Positions 24,995 through 36,661 of a stretch of DNA of 64,000 nucleotides are shown here, one piece after another. The stretch is from Vicia villosa (taxonomy: Eukaryota > Streptophyta > Magnoliopsida > Fabales > Fabaceae): NCBI RefSeq assembly GCF_029867415.1, contig NC_081180.1, positions 24,824,808 through 24,888,807 of the forward strand. Reading direction: 5' to 3'. Numbering within the stretch: position 1 is the first letter of the stretch; every line of letters starts with the position of its first letter. The notes under the pieces are model-generated. The model did no database searches and was not told where the DNA came from. It saw only the letters and a list, made by a program, of their open reading frames with translations. The translations under genes and the position numbers were made by a program.

Positions 24995-25897
24995 TGTAAC
25001 ACCCCTTACTAACCCCGCGGCAATTTTAAAACAATTATTCAGAGTACATGAAATAAGGGTGCCACAATTCATAATAAACAAACATCATTCACTCATGTCA
25101 TGCATTCACTGAGGTAATCATCATAAATTAAAACGTTTCATGTTCACAGAGCGAAAATTTATCAAAAACGGACTAAGTTTAACATCTTTAAAACTTATCC
25201 TTCAAAACATCAAAACATAACTAGAGTCATAATCATAAACTCTAAACAATCGCGTCCCCAGTGTTACAACTATCAGAGCATGACACCTGACGCTACTAAA
25301 ACACTGACTCATGAGCTAATCCTCACCGAGTCGAACAACCGCTGTCCTCAATCTGAAAATGACAACATGTAAGGGTGAGTCTCATCATAATTAAAAATGT
25401 TATAAGGTTATAAAGTCATAACACATCACAGTTGTATCATTCACCCAATTGTTTCATAAACAGACATTCAAAACAATTAAACAACAATCAACACATCATC
25501 AACATTTACAACACTGGAATGCATCCAATCATGTTATAAATTATGCATATGTATGAACTGACACTATGCATGTGGTACCAACATCATCAAATGGGGATAA
25601 CCCATGACCGATCCAACATCGTCCAAGATACGGCCCTGCTGGCACAGATTCCACACAATGGGAATCATGCCCTTCACTGATCCAACACACCCTTATGGAT
25701 ACAGTATCATCAATGAACATGAATGAATGCAACATATACAACATACTTCTACTATCATCATCATCAATTATCAACATCATCATCATCATCATTCAAGTAT
25801 GTTCATATATATTAACATCATTCAATCACAATTCCATAATCATCATATACAAAACATACACGTATTTGCATCAATCATCATACTCAATAAGAATAGC
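24995..25897 (-). repeat. Chromovirus LTR 3, part A
   Basis: The first 903 bases of the third LTR, interrupted after ATAGC (25893-25897) by the Ogre-like element. It resumes at 54912. The two parts add up to about 1895 bases, the size of the other LTRs. Confidence 0.93.
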
Positions 25898-28800
25898 TGT
25901 GGACCTCCGATTTTTTTAATTCCGGGCCATACCTCTGATCTGTAGAGATACGTGAACTGACTCTTTTTTGTCGTTTAATGCTTTCGCATTTTTGAAATTC
26001 ACAGAGTCGCCACCGACCTTTTATTTTATCCAATTAAGGAAAGGTTTATAAAAGAAACAGAAAAAAGACCTTTAAGAAATTCTGGGTAAGGGGGTAGGTT
26101 ATACAAAGGGAAGGTGTTAGCACCCTTTGTATCCATGGTTATCCATGGGCTCTTAAGTTTGCTTAGCTCACTTGTTTTTCGATCACTTTTCAATTGCTCT
26201 GAAATTGCTCATATGTGGTTTCAAATACCTTTGTAATTTGAATTTTGTAATGATCCGTGTGTGGATGTATACAAAATTCTTGTTTATCTTTCGAAAGATG
26301 TTTTGAAAAGAACGTTAACTTTGTAATAACCCGTGTTTGGATGTATACAAAGTATTGTCTTTTTTGAAGGTTTAGAAAAATCAACAGTGTATGAGAATTT
26401 TGTTTGTTTTGATTTGAGCAAGCAAACTAGGAGGTCTACCCTGAGTTGTAAGGTCTTTATCCTATTTCCTTTAAAAATCTATCCTTTCACCGGATATAAA
26501 AGCAAGGTTCGATTTTGTACTCAAAACAGTGGAATTTTGACTTTGATTTTGAAAGGAATGAGAAGGGATTACCTGAAGAGGTGCAAGTGTGATTGTGATT
26601 GGATTCAGATATTTATCTTTGAAGTTAGTGATCTAACGGTTCAATTTTATCTTTGACATACACGCAGTTTATATGTGCTGGAAATTAAAATGCGGAAATG
26701 TAAAGTGCGGAAAGTAAATCTACGCTATTACATCGATTGTGCAGGAAACGTAAACTAGCCTATTTACATGAATTTGACATCCTATACATTTATCTAGGAA
26801 TTTAAATTGCAAAAAATAAAAGGCATGTTTTTTTTTGGATTTTCTATGGTTTGATTTTAATTAATTAATGCATGATTAATTAAATTAAAATGAAGAAAAA
26901 GATGAAAATAGATTTAAACCTAGAAATTAAGTTTAAAATATGTACAAAAATATGTGTCAATTAATTTTAAAACAAAACTAATTTTTTTGGAATTTTTGAA
27001 ATTGATTTGAAATTGATTTAAGTTAATTAAAACATAATTATGCAAATAATTATACAAATAATTAAAACTTAAAGATAAAATGATTCAAAATATGTACAAA
27101 ATTAGTTTATAATATATAAACAATATTTAACACAAAGAACAATTTTTTTTTATGATTTTTTTTGATTGGTTAGAATAATTAAAAGCAAATATATAAATAT
27201 ATATACTAATTAATTATGCAAAATATTGAAATTATGAAGAAAAATAAAATATTTTTATTTCAGAAAATAATATATTATTTTAGAAGTCTAAAAATATTTT
27301 TTGTGTATTTTTTGGATTTTTAAAACTATTTTTAATTAATTTAACAAAGAAATTAAAATAAAAATAAGAAATAAAAGGATACTGATCAGATGTGGAAATT
27401 AAATGAGGGAGTATGATGCGCATGCGTGTTCTGAGGCGTTGGATGAGCTGTTAAGCAAGATCAGATGGTCCAGACTTTGAGGCACATGGTACACGTTACA
27501 CCTGCAAAACACTTGATTAGAGATAAATTCAAAAAACACGCGCGCGCTTCTGAACCAATGGGAGGAAGACACGTCTTCGTCTTCAACCTTCAGACAAGGC
27601 CTTTGACAGCGCTTTTGTAAAAAAGCGCTATAGTAAGTGAACCCTAAATCTGCAAAATAACGAATATGGGTAAACAAGCATAAAAATCAGGCGCGATGGC
27701 ACCATTGGATTCGTCTTGTTCCACTGAATGTAACCATGTCCTTAATTTTGCTTAATTTTGGCCCTAATGAAAAACCCTAATTTTGAACTAAGCAAACCCT
27801 AAAATGGTATATGATACAAACAACCATTAAAGTCCAATTGAAGCTCCAGAAACGACCAGAGCTTCAAACCAAACACAATTATGCATCTACATCTTGTTAA
27901 ATGTGCGTGAATTATGAGATATAAGTTGGTTTTAGTTTGAACAAACCTTGGCTTTATATAGCTCGATTCAGTGAAGTTTATGACTTGGAAATGATTGGAA
28001 TTGTTTCAGTGTAGCTCAGAGATGATGTTTGAATGTTTATTTTATATTGAAATGGACTGAAACTTAAAATTCGAATTTCAAGTTTCTTTGAAAATTACAA
28101 GTGGTTACAAGTATGCTATATGCTTATGGATGCTTCTGAACTCGTCTCTCTCGTTACTGAACTAAGATAGCTTATTTATAAGCTATGTGTGCTTACAATT
28201 GAAGCTAATATGTGCCTTAGTTGCCTTTGTTGAAACTTTGGTTTTTTAATATTAAAAACCTTTGAAAAATTGACCAAGTCTTGCTCTCCTTCAATGCACC
28301 TGCCTTGCTCTTCAATTCTCTGCAGAAGATGAAGATTCCTTAGGGGTGAGTCATGCTTGGAAGTTAAGCTACCATTATCCATGCATTTTCCTTTTAATTT
28401 TAATCTTAAAGTAAGATAAAATCATGCAAAAATGGATAAAAAAAGGTATGGGCTTAGTCTTGGTCGTGGGAGGCCCATAATATCATGGAAATGATGTTTG
28501 AATGCTGAAAACTGGGCCCCATTTGGAAAAAATGCCATTTTGAACAATGTTGATTTCATGTATTTTCCCAAAATTTAGCCAACTTCAACAAGGTGTAAAT
28601 CCTTCAATTTTTGTCATATGAAGGAGATCTTGCACTTTTTGGAAACCTCAAAGAGTCCTCTAACCAATGCCTTTGGTCTCATGTCAAAATGATTTTTGAA
28701 GCTCCTTGTGTGTCCTTTTGAAAAAAGTGTCTTTTTGTTGACTTTGAAAATGACCTGTAATGTCTTTGATCATATTTTTCAAATGGTGAATCCAATGACC

Positions 28801-30585
28801 ATGGGATCAATGGCATTTGAAAGATAATTGAATTTCCTTCAAAACAAGCTTTGGTTTGAATTTTTTGGATGAAGGATGAGAGAGTTATGATCAGTCAAAG
28901 TTGAGTTGACTTTTCAGGCAAAAACCCTAATTTTGAATCTTAGGGTTTTGTTGATTTTTGATCTTTCCTTGATGAATTATGATCATCCAATGATCAAATG
29001 ATGAATCCTTTGACAAAATATGGACTTTGACAAAAAATTTCATTTTTGACTGTCTGTTGACTTTTTTGGTCAAACGGGTCGTCTGTTGACTGTTTGAGCT
29101 GCTGACGGTGCGTCTGAGTGAATTGAAGTTTGAAAATTTGTATGATGGTACTTTGAGATATATGGATGTGTATGAAATCCATTTGAGCTCTCAAAAACTT
29201 GTTGCTCCTATAAAAACAAGAAAAACCCTGATTAGGGACTGTTTGTGTAGGAGACAGTTAAGCGTACCTGATTTTTGTGCAGTGTTGAGTCTCTGCTAAT
29301 CGCGTGATATTCAGAGGACTTCTAGAACAAAAATCTTGGAATTTTGAATTGTGAAAGATTGATTTGATTGATGGTACAAAACACTGAGAATTGTACTGCC
29401 AGCAGTTTGGCTGTCAACTGACTGTTCAGGTATTGATGTAGCAGTTAGAGTGAAAAATCAACAGTCAAAGTTAATTTTCTTTTTTGTTGTTTTTTGTTTT
29501 TGTTTTATGTGAAAAATGAAAGTTTATTTACATGACTTGTTAGAAAAACACAGACATAATAAATAACTAATATTTACGGTATGCGGGCAAAATTACCGAT
29601 AATAACCCTGAAAATCATTTAATGCACAGAAATAGGAATATTTGACTGGCAGAAAACACACAAAATATTATCTTAGTAATTAAGCAATATTATGACAAAT
29701 AGTACAACATTTAATACTGACAGTACAAATATCACATACTATATTGAACAGTACGACGAATAAACGGTACATTTAAGAAATAAGAAATACGGCAAATTTT
29801 AAGAATGACGATTAATGACCCATGCTATGAACAATAACATGTAGATGATTGGGAGTGCAACCATTGCAGGTCCACACTCTTCAGGACTATGCAGGCAGAA
29901 GAAAGTCATGATCACCGTAGCAATGGTGATGACTGTAAGAAACAGTGTCTCTATCCACTTTGCCATTCTTGTCAGGGAAGAAGAGAAAATAGATATGAGA
30001 TAGGAATTTGAAAGATGAGTTGGAATTTGATGTGAGATTTTATGGAAGAAAATGAGAGGTATTTATAGAATGGAAAGAAGGAAAGAGACGTTGGGGAATG
30101 ATGTGATTCCGTACAAAAGGAAAATTTGAGTGGAAGTAAGATTTGAAAGAAAGTGTATGATAGTGTTGGAAAAAAGAGAGATTTGATTTTTGAAAAAGAG
30201 ATTTGAAAAGATTTTTGCAAATAATGGAATATAGTACAAAAATTAGTGGGAAACAAAAGATAATAATAATAATCTACTTGTTACCAGTACAGTCTGAGTT
30301 TCCTGATTCTGCGCCTGCAAAAAGATTTAACTCTGTACCAATTGTGTCAGTACCATTTATCTGTAAATAAATAAATAGCATGTGTGAAGTAATAAACAGT
30401 ATTTGGTGTTTGCGTAAGAATAAATTCAACTGCAAGCCAAATTACTGTATAAGAAAAATTCTAAAAACTAAGTATTTCATATGTCAGGATATTTGTTGAA
30501 ATAAAAATCCATGATTATATGAGACCCTTAATTTTCAGATTGGGGTTTTCTTGAAAAATATGTGGGCAAATTTTGGGGTATAACA
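25898..30585 (-). repeat. Ogre-like 3' LTR, complete, 4688 bp
   Basis: Runs from TGTGGACCTCC to GGGGTATAACA on the plus strand (reverse complement of the LTR). It contains no credible gene; the short frames in it recur at 36976-39169 and 51720-54577 simply because the LTR is repeated. Confidence 0.92.
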
Positions 30586-30600
30586 GTTGCCCCTATTCAA
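30586..30600 (-). other. Ogre-like polypurine tract
   Basis: Minus strand TTGAATAGGGGCAAC directly precedes the 3' LTR. It is G/A rich though less perfect than the chromovirus tract. Confidence 0.6.
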
Positions 30601-30970
30601 TCTTCTTAAACCTGAAGAGATTGTCTGAAATCTGAAGGTAGAAGATGATTGAATATTTAGATGCCCTGAAAATTTGCACTTACCTTGATCAGAAGAGATG
30701 TTGGAAGTTGCATTTGAATGTCGTCTGCGAAATGTTGTTGGCAGATTGAAACATTACCTGAGATGGGCTTTCAGATGCCACCTGGTAAATGGGTTGAGGG
30801 TTTGTTCATCAGAATGAATCCATTGATTATATCTTGATGAAGGATTTGAAAGTCTTTGTGTTGACTGTTTCGGAACCGTCCAAGGTTACCGCTTTAAGTC
30901 TTGGAAGATAATCGTTACGGAACTTGTCCAAAGTTTTTCCGATTTAGATTTTGGAAGTTGATCATTGTGG

Positions 30971-31235
30971 AACCGTCTGAGGTATCGCTTTAGATCTGCA
31001 ATGTTAGATCGTTCTGGAACCGTCTGAGGTATCGCTTTAGATCTGCAACGTTAGATCGTTCTGGAACCGTCTGAGGTATCGCTTTAGATCTGCAATGTTA
31101 GATCGTTTTGGAACCGTCTGAGGTATCGCTTTAGATCTGCAACGTTAGATCGTTTTGGAACCGTCTGAGGTATCGCTTTAGATCTGCAACGTTAGATCGT
31201 TCTGGAACCGTCTGAGGTATCGCTTTAGATCTGTG
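30971..31235 (-). repeat. 47 bp tandem repeat in Ogre 3' untranslated region, six units
   Basis: Units containing 'aaccgtctgaggtatcgctt' start at 30971, 31018, 31065, 31112, 31159 and 31206, an exact 47-base period with very few differences; more diverged units precede them at about 30868 and 30920. The array lies between the integrase stop and the polypurine tract. Confidence 0.93.
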
Positions 31236-31439
31236 ATGCCTGTTTTTGAGTTGGTGAGTGATCAGAATGAATCTTTGGCTTGATTATATCTGAGAGAACC
31301 GTTCATGGAATTCAGGTGAACACTGCATGTGATTTAGAACATCTTTGTTGAAGATATCTGCCTACCTGAAAAATCAAGTTAGTGATATGCAATGTTTATG
31401 ATGCATGTAAATGTGAGATATTCCCGGAGAAATATGCAT

Positions 31440-31535
31440 GTTATGTTGTGCATGATGTATGATGTATGATGCTTGATGTATGATGTATGATGTATGAATA
31501 TGAATATGTGAATGTATGAATGTATGAATGTGATG
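31440..31535. repeat. ATGATGT / GAATGT simple repeat
   Basis: Low-complexity run of 'gatgtatgat' and 'gaatgtat' words in the Ogre 3' untranslated region. The long minus-strand frames at 31536-32107 lack recognisable domains and are probably fortuitous. Confidence 0.8.
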
Positions 31536-32339
31536 TCAAGCTTCTAATTGGAAAAATAAATTCCCATTAGTCAGCTGGACATGAATGTATTGTGATCGTT
31601 GATGATCTTTTGTCTTGCTTGAGTACCCTCGTCTGGGGAAATTCTTTGAGAACCCGGGTATCCCGTTGAAGGATCTTTGACTACTGCTTGGGGAACCAAA
31701 GGTAACTGGAAGTTCTGATGCCCTTTCAAATGGGAATGAGGAAGATGCATAATCCTCCGATGCACTATCTGACCAAGTCCGGGTGCGGGGATCACACCTT
31801 CTGAAGATAGTAATCTGGAACAAACCTGCTGGGGAATAAGACTTCTTTTGAAGAGAAAATCTTTTTTGAGGAATTTGCTGAGAAATGCGTTTCTCTTGGT
31901 GATTTCCTTCTGATGGAATGATGTCCAGATGATCGGGACATTTCCTGAATGCCATTCCTGTTTTTCCTGGTAAACATCAATCATATTCAAATGCATATGT
32001 TCATTCAAAATTATCATTGGGACGCTTACGTATTTAAACAGAAAAAATGAAAATAGTGATTTTTGAAAGAGCTGCATTGAAAAGAGCCATGATAGGCGGG
32101 TTAGCACAGGGAGACAACAATCCTAGAAGTAGGAAACTATCAGAAAGTTTTGAAAAATATTTATGAAGATAAATAGCTATGTGAAAATGATCCAGTCAAG
32201 TTTCAACTCTGCTATTGCCAATCTGTCTTCGAGCATCTCATCCCTCACTTGTTGGAAGAAAGTGATTAGACTGATCGGTGTCTTTGAGGTGTTGAATCTT
32301 GATGGTGAGTAGGCAGCTGAACGGAACACAGTTGTATGC

Positions 32340-32505
32340 TTCATTCCCTAACTTTTGCCTAGGCCGCCCTTTCAGGTTTTCAGCCTACCGGGATAGTATT
32401 TGTTTAGTCTCTAATTTTTGCCTGGACCGCCCTTTCGGGTTTTCAATCCACCGAGACGCTCATTTTTGCCTAAGTTGCCCTTTCAGGTTTTCAACTTAGC
32501 GAGCT
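32340..32505 (-). repeat. Three imperfect ~60 bp repeats after integrase stop
   Basis: Three copies of 'tttttgcctaggccgccctt' plus 'tcaggttttcagcctaccg' style blocks start near 32347, 32408 and 32463. Each contains an inverted GCCTA...TAGGC-like pairing that could fold into a hairpin in the transcript. They follow immediately downstream of the integrase reading frame on the minus strand. Confidence 0.75.
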
Positions 32506-32518
32506 GTTTTTTTTTTCT

Positions 32519-33556
32519 TTAAGAGAAGTATTTTTTGACTATGTCAGCATTCACAGGGTGTGGGAAATCCTCGCCATCCATGGTGGTAAGCAACATGGCG
32601 CCGCCGGAGAATATTTTCTTGATTATGAATGGTCCCTCGTAGGTGGGAGTCCATTTGCCTCTGGGATCACCTTGTGGTAAGATGATGCGTTTGACAACCA
32701 AGCCAGCAGTTTGGTATGCTTGACTTTTGACTTTTTTGTTGAAGGCTTTGATCATACGCTTTTGGTATAGCTGACCATGACAAATAGCTGCGAGCCTTTT
32801 CTCATCAATCAAGTTTATCTGGTCCAACCGTGTTTGAATCCAATCGTCTTCGTCTAGATTGGCTTCTTTCATAATCCTTAGGGAAGGAATCTGAATTTCA
32901 ATTGGAAGAACTGCCTCCATACCATAGACTAAGGAAAATGGAGTTGCCCCTGTTGAAGTACGCGCAGATGTGCGATAACCATGAAGAGCAAAAGGCAACA
33001 TCTCATGCCAGTCTTTGTAGGTTACTGTCATTTTTTGTATGATTTTCTTGATGTTCTTGTTGGCAGCTTCCACCGCGCCGTTCATCTTTGGTCGATATGG
33101 AGAAGAATTATGATGTTTGATCTTGAACTGTGTGCAAAGTTCAGTAATCATTCTGTTGTTTAGATTTGTGCCATTGTCCGTGATAATCCGTTCAGGGATG
33201 CCGTACCGACAAATGAGATTGTATTTGATGAACCGGGCCACCACATTTTTGGTGACAGAAGCAAATGAAGCTGCTTCTACCCACTTTGTGAAGTAGTCAA
33301 TAGCGACCAGGATAAAGCGATGTCCGTTGGAGGCAGTAGGTTTGATTTCTCCAATCATATCAATACCCCACATTGCAAAAGGCCAAGGAGCCGTCAGGAC
33401 GCTTAATGGAACTGGAGGTACATGTACTTTGTCAGCGTATATCTGGCATTTGTGACATGTTCGGGAGTGATGATGGCAGTCTGTTTCCATGGTAGACCAG
33501 TAATAACCTGCTCTCAGGATCTTTTTTAGCCATTGTATGTCCACTGGAATGAGTAC
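32519..33556 (-). CDS. Ogre-like integrase, C-terminal part of Pol, truncated by gap
   Basis: The minus-strand frame runs from the N gap to a stop at 32519; it is open into the gap, so no true start is visible. It has an HHCC finger (H-H-x-C-HKCQ), the catalytic residues in GIDMIG, ITDNGTN and GAVEAANKNIKK, then the C-terminal block with PRGKWTPTYEGPF and DGEDFPHPVNADIVKKYF. This is a complete retroviral-type integrase core of the Tat/Ogre type, which catalyses insertion of the cDNA. No frameshift or stop is seen. Confidence 0.93.
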   Translation of the reverse strand, partial: VLIPVDIQWLKKILRAGYYWSTMETDCHHHSRTCHKCQIYADKVHVPPVPLSVLTAPWPFAMWGIDMIGEIKPTASNGHRFILVAIDYFTKWVEAASFASVTKNVVARFIKYNLICRYGIPERIITDNGTNLNNRMITELCTQFKIKHHNSSPYRPKMNGAVEAANKNIKKIIQKMTVTYKDWHEMLPFALHGYRTSARTSTGATPFSLVYGMEAVLPIEIQIPSLRIMKEANLDEDDWIQTRLDQINLIDEKRLAAICHGQLYQKRMIKAFNKKVKSQAYQTAGLVVKRIILPQGDPRGKWTPTYEGPFIIKKIFSGGAMLLTTMDGEDFPHPVNADIVKKYFS

Positions 33557-33656
33557 NNNNNNNNNNNNNNNNNNNNNNNNNNNNNNNNNNNNNNNNNNNN
33601 NNNNNNNNNNNNNNNNNNNNNNNNNNNNNNNNNNNNNNNNNNNNNNNNNNNNNNNN
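33557..33656. other. Assembly gap, 100 N
   Basis: Exactly 100 N, the usual placeholder for a gap of unknown length. It separates Ogre gag from integrase, so several kilobases (protease, RT, RNase H) may be missing or collapsed. Confidence 0.98.
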
Positions 33657-34392
33657 CCCTTAGTTGAGTACGGGTTGGTGCAAGATCAGCATTGTATTGG
33701 TACTGTTTGTAAAAAGCAGCAGCTAATTCTTCCCAAGTATGAACCTTGGTATTTTCCAGCTGATAGTACCACTCGAGTTGTGTACCCGACAGACTTTCTT
33801 GGAAGAAGTGAATCCACAATTTGTTATCTGTTGTATGAGGTTGTATCTTCCTCACATAGGATCTCAGATGTAGTTTCGGGCAAGAAACTCCATCATATTT
33901 TGCAAAGACAGGAACTTTGAATTTTGGAGGGATAACAACATCCGAGATGAGCCCCAGATCATTGAAATCTAAGCCAGGTATTTTTTGTATCTCCATAGCT
34001 TTCATACGGTCTTCCAGCTGTTGGTATTTTTCATCATCCGGTTCGTCCCCAGAATGATCATTTTCTTCATTTGAAGAGAGAGAGGGTTTAGCAGAACCCT
34101 GGTTGCTTTGATTGTCTTCTTGTTCATCATCACCGACTGTTTCAGGGATCGGTGGCTTTTTGAACTTTTTGACTGGGATTTTGATCTTCCTTTTCAGGTG
34201 ACTCACGCCTACAGATCCTTTAGGCTTCTTTTTCTTCTTGATTATCAGGGCTTTCAGTTCTTGCTGCCCCTTTGCCAGTTCCAGAATTGCCACTTGAACT
34301 TGGGCATTCTGTGCTTCGAGATTCTTGATGCTCATTTCAGATTCCATCTCTTCTGACTGAAATAAACAGCGAGAAGATGAGAAATCCGTCAT
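33657..34392 (-). CDS. Ogre-like Gag, N-terminal part
   Basis: The frame starts at 34392 and runs into the N gap. The N-terminal third is coiled-coil-like (EMESEMSIKNLEAQNAQVQ) and followed by a Lys-rich stretch. An acidic Ser/Asp/Glu-rich linker follows, then the retrotransposon Gag core with IPPKFKVPVFAKYDG, CPKLHLRSY, WIHFFQESLSGTQLEWYY and TWEELAAAFYKQYQYN, characteristic of Ogre/Tat Gag. It forms the capsid of the virus-like particle. No CCHC knuckle is visible, probably because it lies in the gap. Confidence 0.92.
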
Positions 34393-34394
34393 GT

Positions 34395-34510
34395 GAACCT
34401 GTTATGCAATGTGTATGACTGGATGCCATGTGTATGCAATGTATGAAATGTATGTGCAATGTATATGAATGCAATGTATGAAATGTATATGCAATGCATG
34501 AAGTGAAATG
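34395..34510. repeat. TATGCAATG simple repeat between Ogre ORF1 and gag
   Basis: About ten degenerate copies of 'atgcaatgtatgaaatgt' words. It lies just upstream of the Gag start on the minus strand, in the spacer after ORF1. Confidence 0.8.
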
Positions 34511-34662
34511 TGTGTGCAATGTTTCAAGGATCTTAGAGTTTAGATTTGTTAAAGAAGAAACAAATGTTAGTTAATCAATTTATTTCTTTTTTCTTTTTTT
34601 TTTTGCTTCTTTTTTCTTTGCCTCATTTGGGCTTACAAGACAGAAATAAAATAAATGATCCT

Positions 34663-36006
34663 TCAGGTCTCCCGTGGACGCTTTCTCTTTGCCCCCAGGA
34701 ATGTGTTGATCTGCTGTTCTTCTTGAAGCTGTCCGGTGAGCTCCAATATCCTTCTCTCATAGTCTTGACAGTATGATTTGAAGGTGTCTCTTTCCTCTTT
34801 GAGTTGAACCCAAGATTTTTGCAACTCTTCTAGGTCAGTTGGCATGTCCGGGTGTAGAATAACTTGAGGTTCATATCCTTCGACCTCTGGTTCAATAGTC
34901 ACAGGTAGAACAGCAGGATATGGCATAAGGAGTTTCTGAGCATGAGTACGGACCCATCTGAGGTAAGGTTCCATAGGAATAGAATTCCATTGCCCCAGAT
35001 TTTTGCTTTCTATTCTATAGACACTGCCCCATGCATGTATGAACCTTCGTCGGTGTCTATGAGAATCATTCTCGTAATCAAACACAATGCCATGGATAAT
35101 CATGTCATGAGGGCCGTTGCTCCTTGCATATCCGAATTGGCGTAGAGCTAAAGAGGGATTGTAAGTGATGCCTCCTTTGATGCCAAGGAGTGGCACATTA
35201 GGGTACTCTCCACAATGATCAATGATAGTAATGTCTCTTTGAAAAAAGTTGTTCCACCGGATATCTGAATGAGACAAAGACATAATCCTGCGAGACCATT
35301 GCATTCTTTGTTCATTTCTCAACACTGATCGGGGAAGATGAAATGTAAACCACCTAGCCAGTAGTGGTATACAGCACATGAGAGTTCCTCGTTTCTTCAT
35401 GGTACGAGTGTGTAGAGAATGTAGAATGTCTCCCAGCAAGGTTGGTACCGGGTTACGGATTAGGAAAAGGTTGATGATGTGTACACTTATGAACTGGTCG
35501 GGATTTGGGAATAAAACCAACCCATAGATCAAAAGTGCCATAACTTCCTCAAAAGCTGGATAACTTTTGTTTTCTAGCAGTAGTCGAGCCTTTTCCAACA
35601 AGAACTTGGCAAGCAAACCCTTAACTCCACTCTTTGTTTCCCAATTGGACTCGATTTCTGATTTCCGCAGATGTAAAGCAGCAGCAACGACTTCAGGTTT
35701 TGGAATCCTTTCTAAACCAGTGAAAGGTAATTGATTTCGAACAGGCAATCCAATTAGTTCAGAGAATTCTTCCAAAGTGGGTACCAACTGGTAATCAGGA
35801 AAGGTAAAGCAATGATGTTCAGGGTCAAAGAACTGGAACAGGACCCGTATCATGTCTTCTTCAAATTTTGAGGTAACCAAATGGAGTAGGTGACCATGTC
35901 TTTCAGTGAATTGAACATTCCTGGGGAATTCTGACACTAAGTCTTTTAGTTCAGACGGTACCGTTGAGATGTTGATTCGGATGTAATCTTTGGTGGCGGG
36001 AGCCAT
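34663..36006 (-). CDS. Ogre ORF1, upstream accessory protein (DUF7745-like)
   Basis: A 447-codon frame from the ATG at 36006 (MAPATKDYIRINIS); an in-frame Met 33 codons upstream gives a hydrophobic extension that looks like non-coding leader. It contains a plant-mobile-domain-like block (FTFPDYQLVPTLEEFSELIG, PYLRWVRTHA) typical of the extra ORF between PBS and gag in Ogre elements. The C-terminus is a predicted coiled coil (LEELQKSWVQLKEERD to QEEQQIN) ending in a basic KRKRPRET, a possible nuclear signal. The function of this protein is unknown in the family. The frame is intact. Confidence 0.85.
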   Translation of the reverse strand: MAPATKDYIRINISTVPSELKDLVSEFPRNVQFTERHGHLLHLVTSKFEEDMIRVLFQFFDPEHHCFTFPDYQLVPTLEEFSELIGLPVRNQLPFTGLERIPKPEVVAAALHLRKSEIESNWETKSGVKGLLAKFLLEKARLLLENKSYPAFEEVMALLIYGLVLFPNPDQFISVHIINLFLIRNPVPTLLGDILHSLHTRTMKKRGTLMCCIPLLARWFTFHLPRSVLRNEQRMQWSRRIMSLSHSDIRWNNFFQRDITIIDHCGEYPNVPLLGIKGGITYNPSLALRQFGYARSNGPHDMIIHGIVFDYENDSHRHRRRFIHAWGSVYRIESKNLGQWNSIPMEPYLRWVRTHAQKLLMPYPAVLPVTIEPEVEGYEPQVILHPDMPTDLEELQKSWVQLKEERDTFKSYCQDYERRILELTGQLQEEQQINTFLGAKRKRPRET

Positions 36007-36109
36007 TACCTGCAAAAACAAAGGTAAACTCTTTGATCCTTGAAGTGTTTGGTGCAAAAATGATATGCTTATGATGCAAACATGTGGCACACAAAAACAA
36101 ATCAAACAA

Positions 36110-36660
36110 TAGCCTTAGGTTTAAAGGCTTGCATGGAGCTGATAGGTGATACCCTCCCCACTGAAGTTGAGTTGGTTAAAACCTGTCCTAGAATAGCATT
36201 TGGGTTCTATGATCCTTGGAAGTAACATCTCAATACGGCGCTCGAGCGGCCGATCAAAATATTCCTCGAGGATAACTAACTTCGATCAATTTCAAAGCTA
36301 GCCACTTAATAGGCCACAAGTCAAGTTCAACTAAAAAGGTTCTAAGACAAATTAGTGTTTAATGACATTTCGGAAGCCTAATATACTCCTTGATCGTTTT
36401 CAAGGGACATCAGTATAAACCAAAGTATCGCACTAATGATGACTACCAGATCAACCATATCGGTACATGCCGTACAGTTTCCTTGGTCTATTGTCATATA
36501 CTTAAGGTATCTCGAGATTCGGGTTAGAATCTTTCACACAAGCAAAATACCCAAACAAACCTTTGAAAAATAGAGCAATCAAGTCAATCAATTGAAAACA
36601 TCGAAGTGATCTATTCTCTTAAGGTAACCCCTTTTGAAAACATTTTGTTTTTGAAAGTAT
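36110..36660 (-). other. Ogre 5' leader between PBS and ORF1
   Basis: No gene is seen. This non-coding stretch separates the primer site from ORF1. The only sizeable frame crossing it (36619-36819) overlaps the PBS and LTR and is fortuitous. Confidence 0.6.
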
Positions 36661-36661
36661 C

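Noticed and set aside
26190..30256. Several 60-107 codon frames in the Ogre LTRs
   Set aside because: They appear in every LTR copy and on the inverted fragment, have no domain, and shift with LTR orientation, so they are fortuitous.
30868..31235. CRISPR-like regular repeat
   Set aside because: The 47-base units are directly contiguous without unique spacers and lie in a plant retrotransposon untranslated region.
31536..32107. A 178-codon and a 139-codon minus-strand frame after Ogre integrase
   Set aside because: They overlap each other in different frames in the 3' untranslated region and show no recognisable domain.
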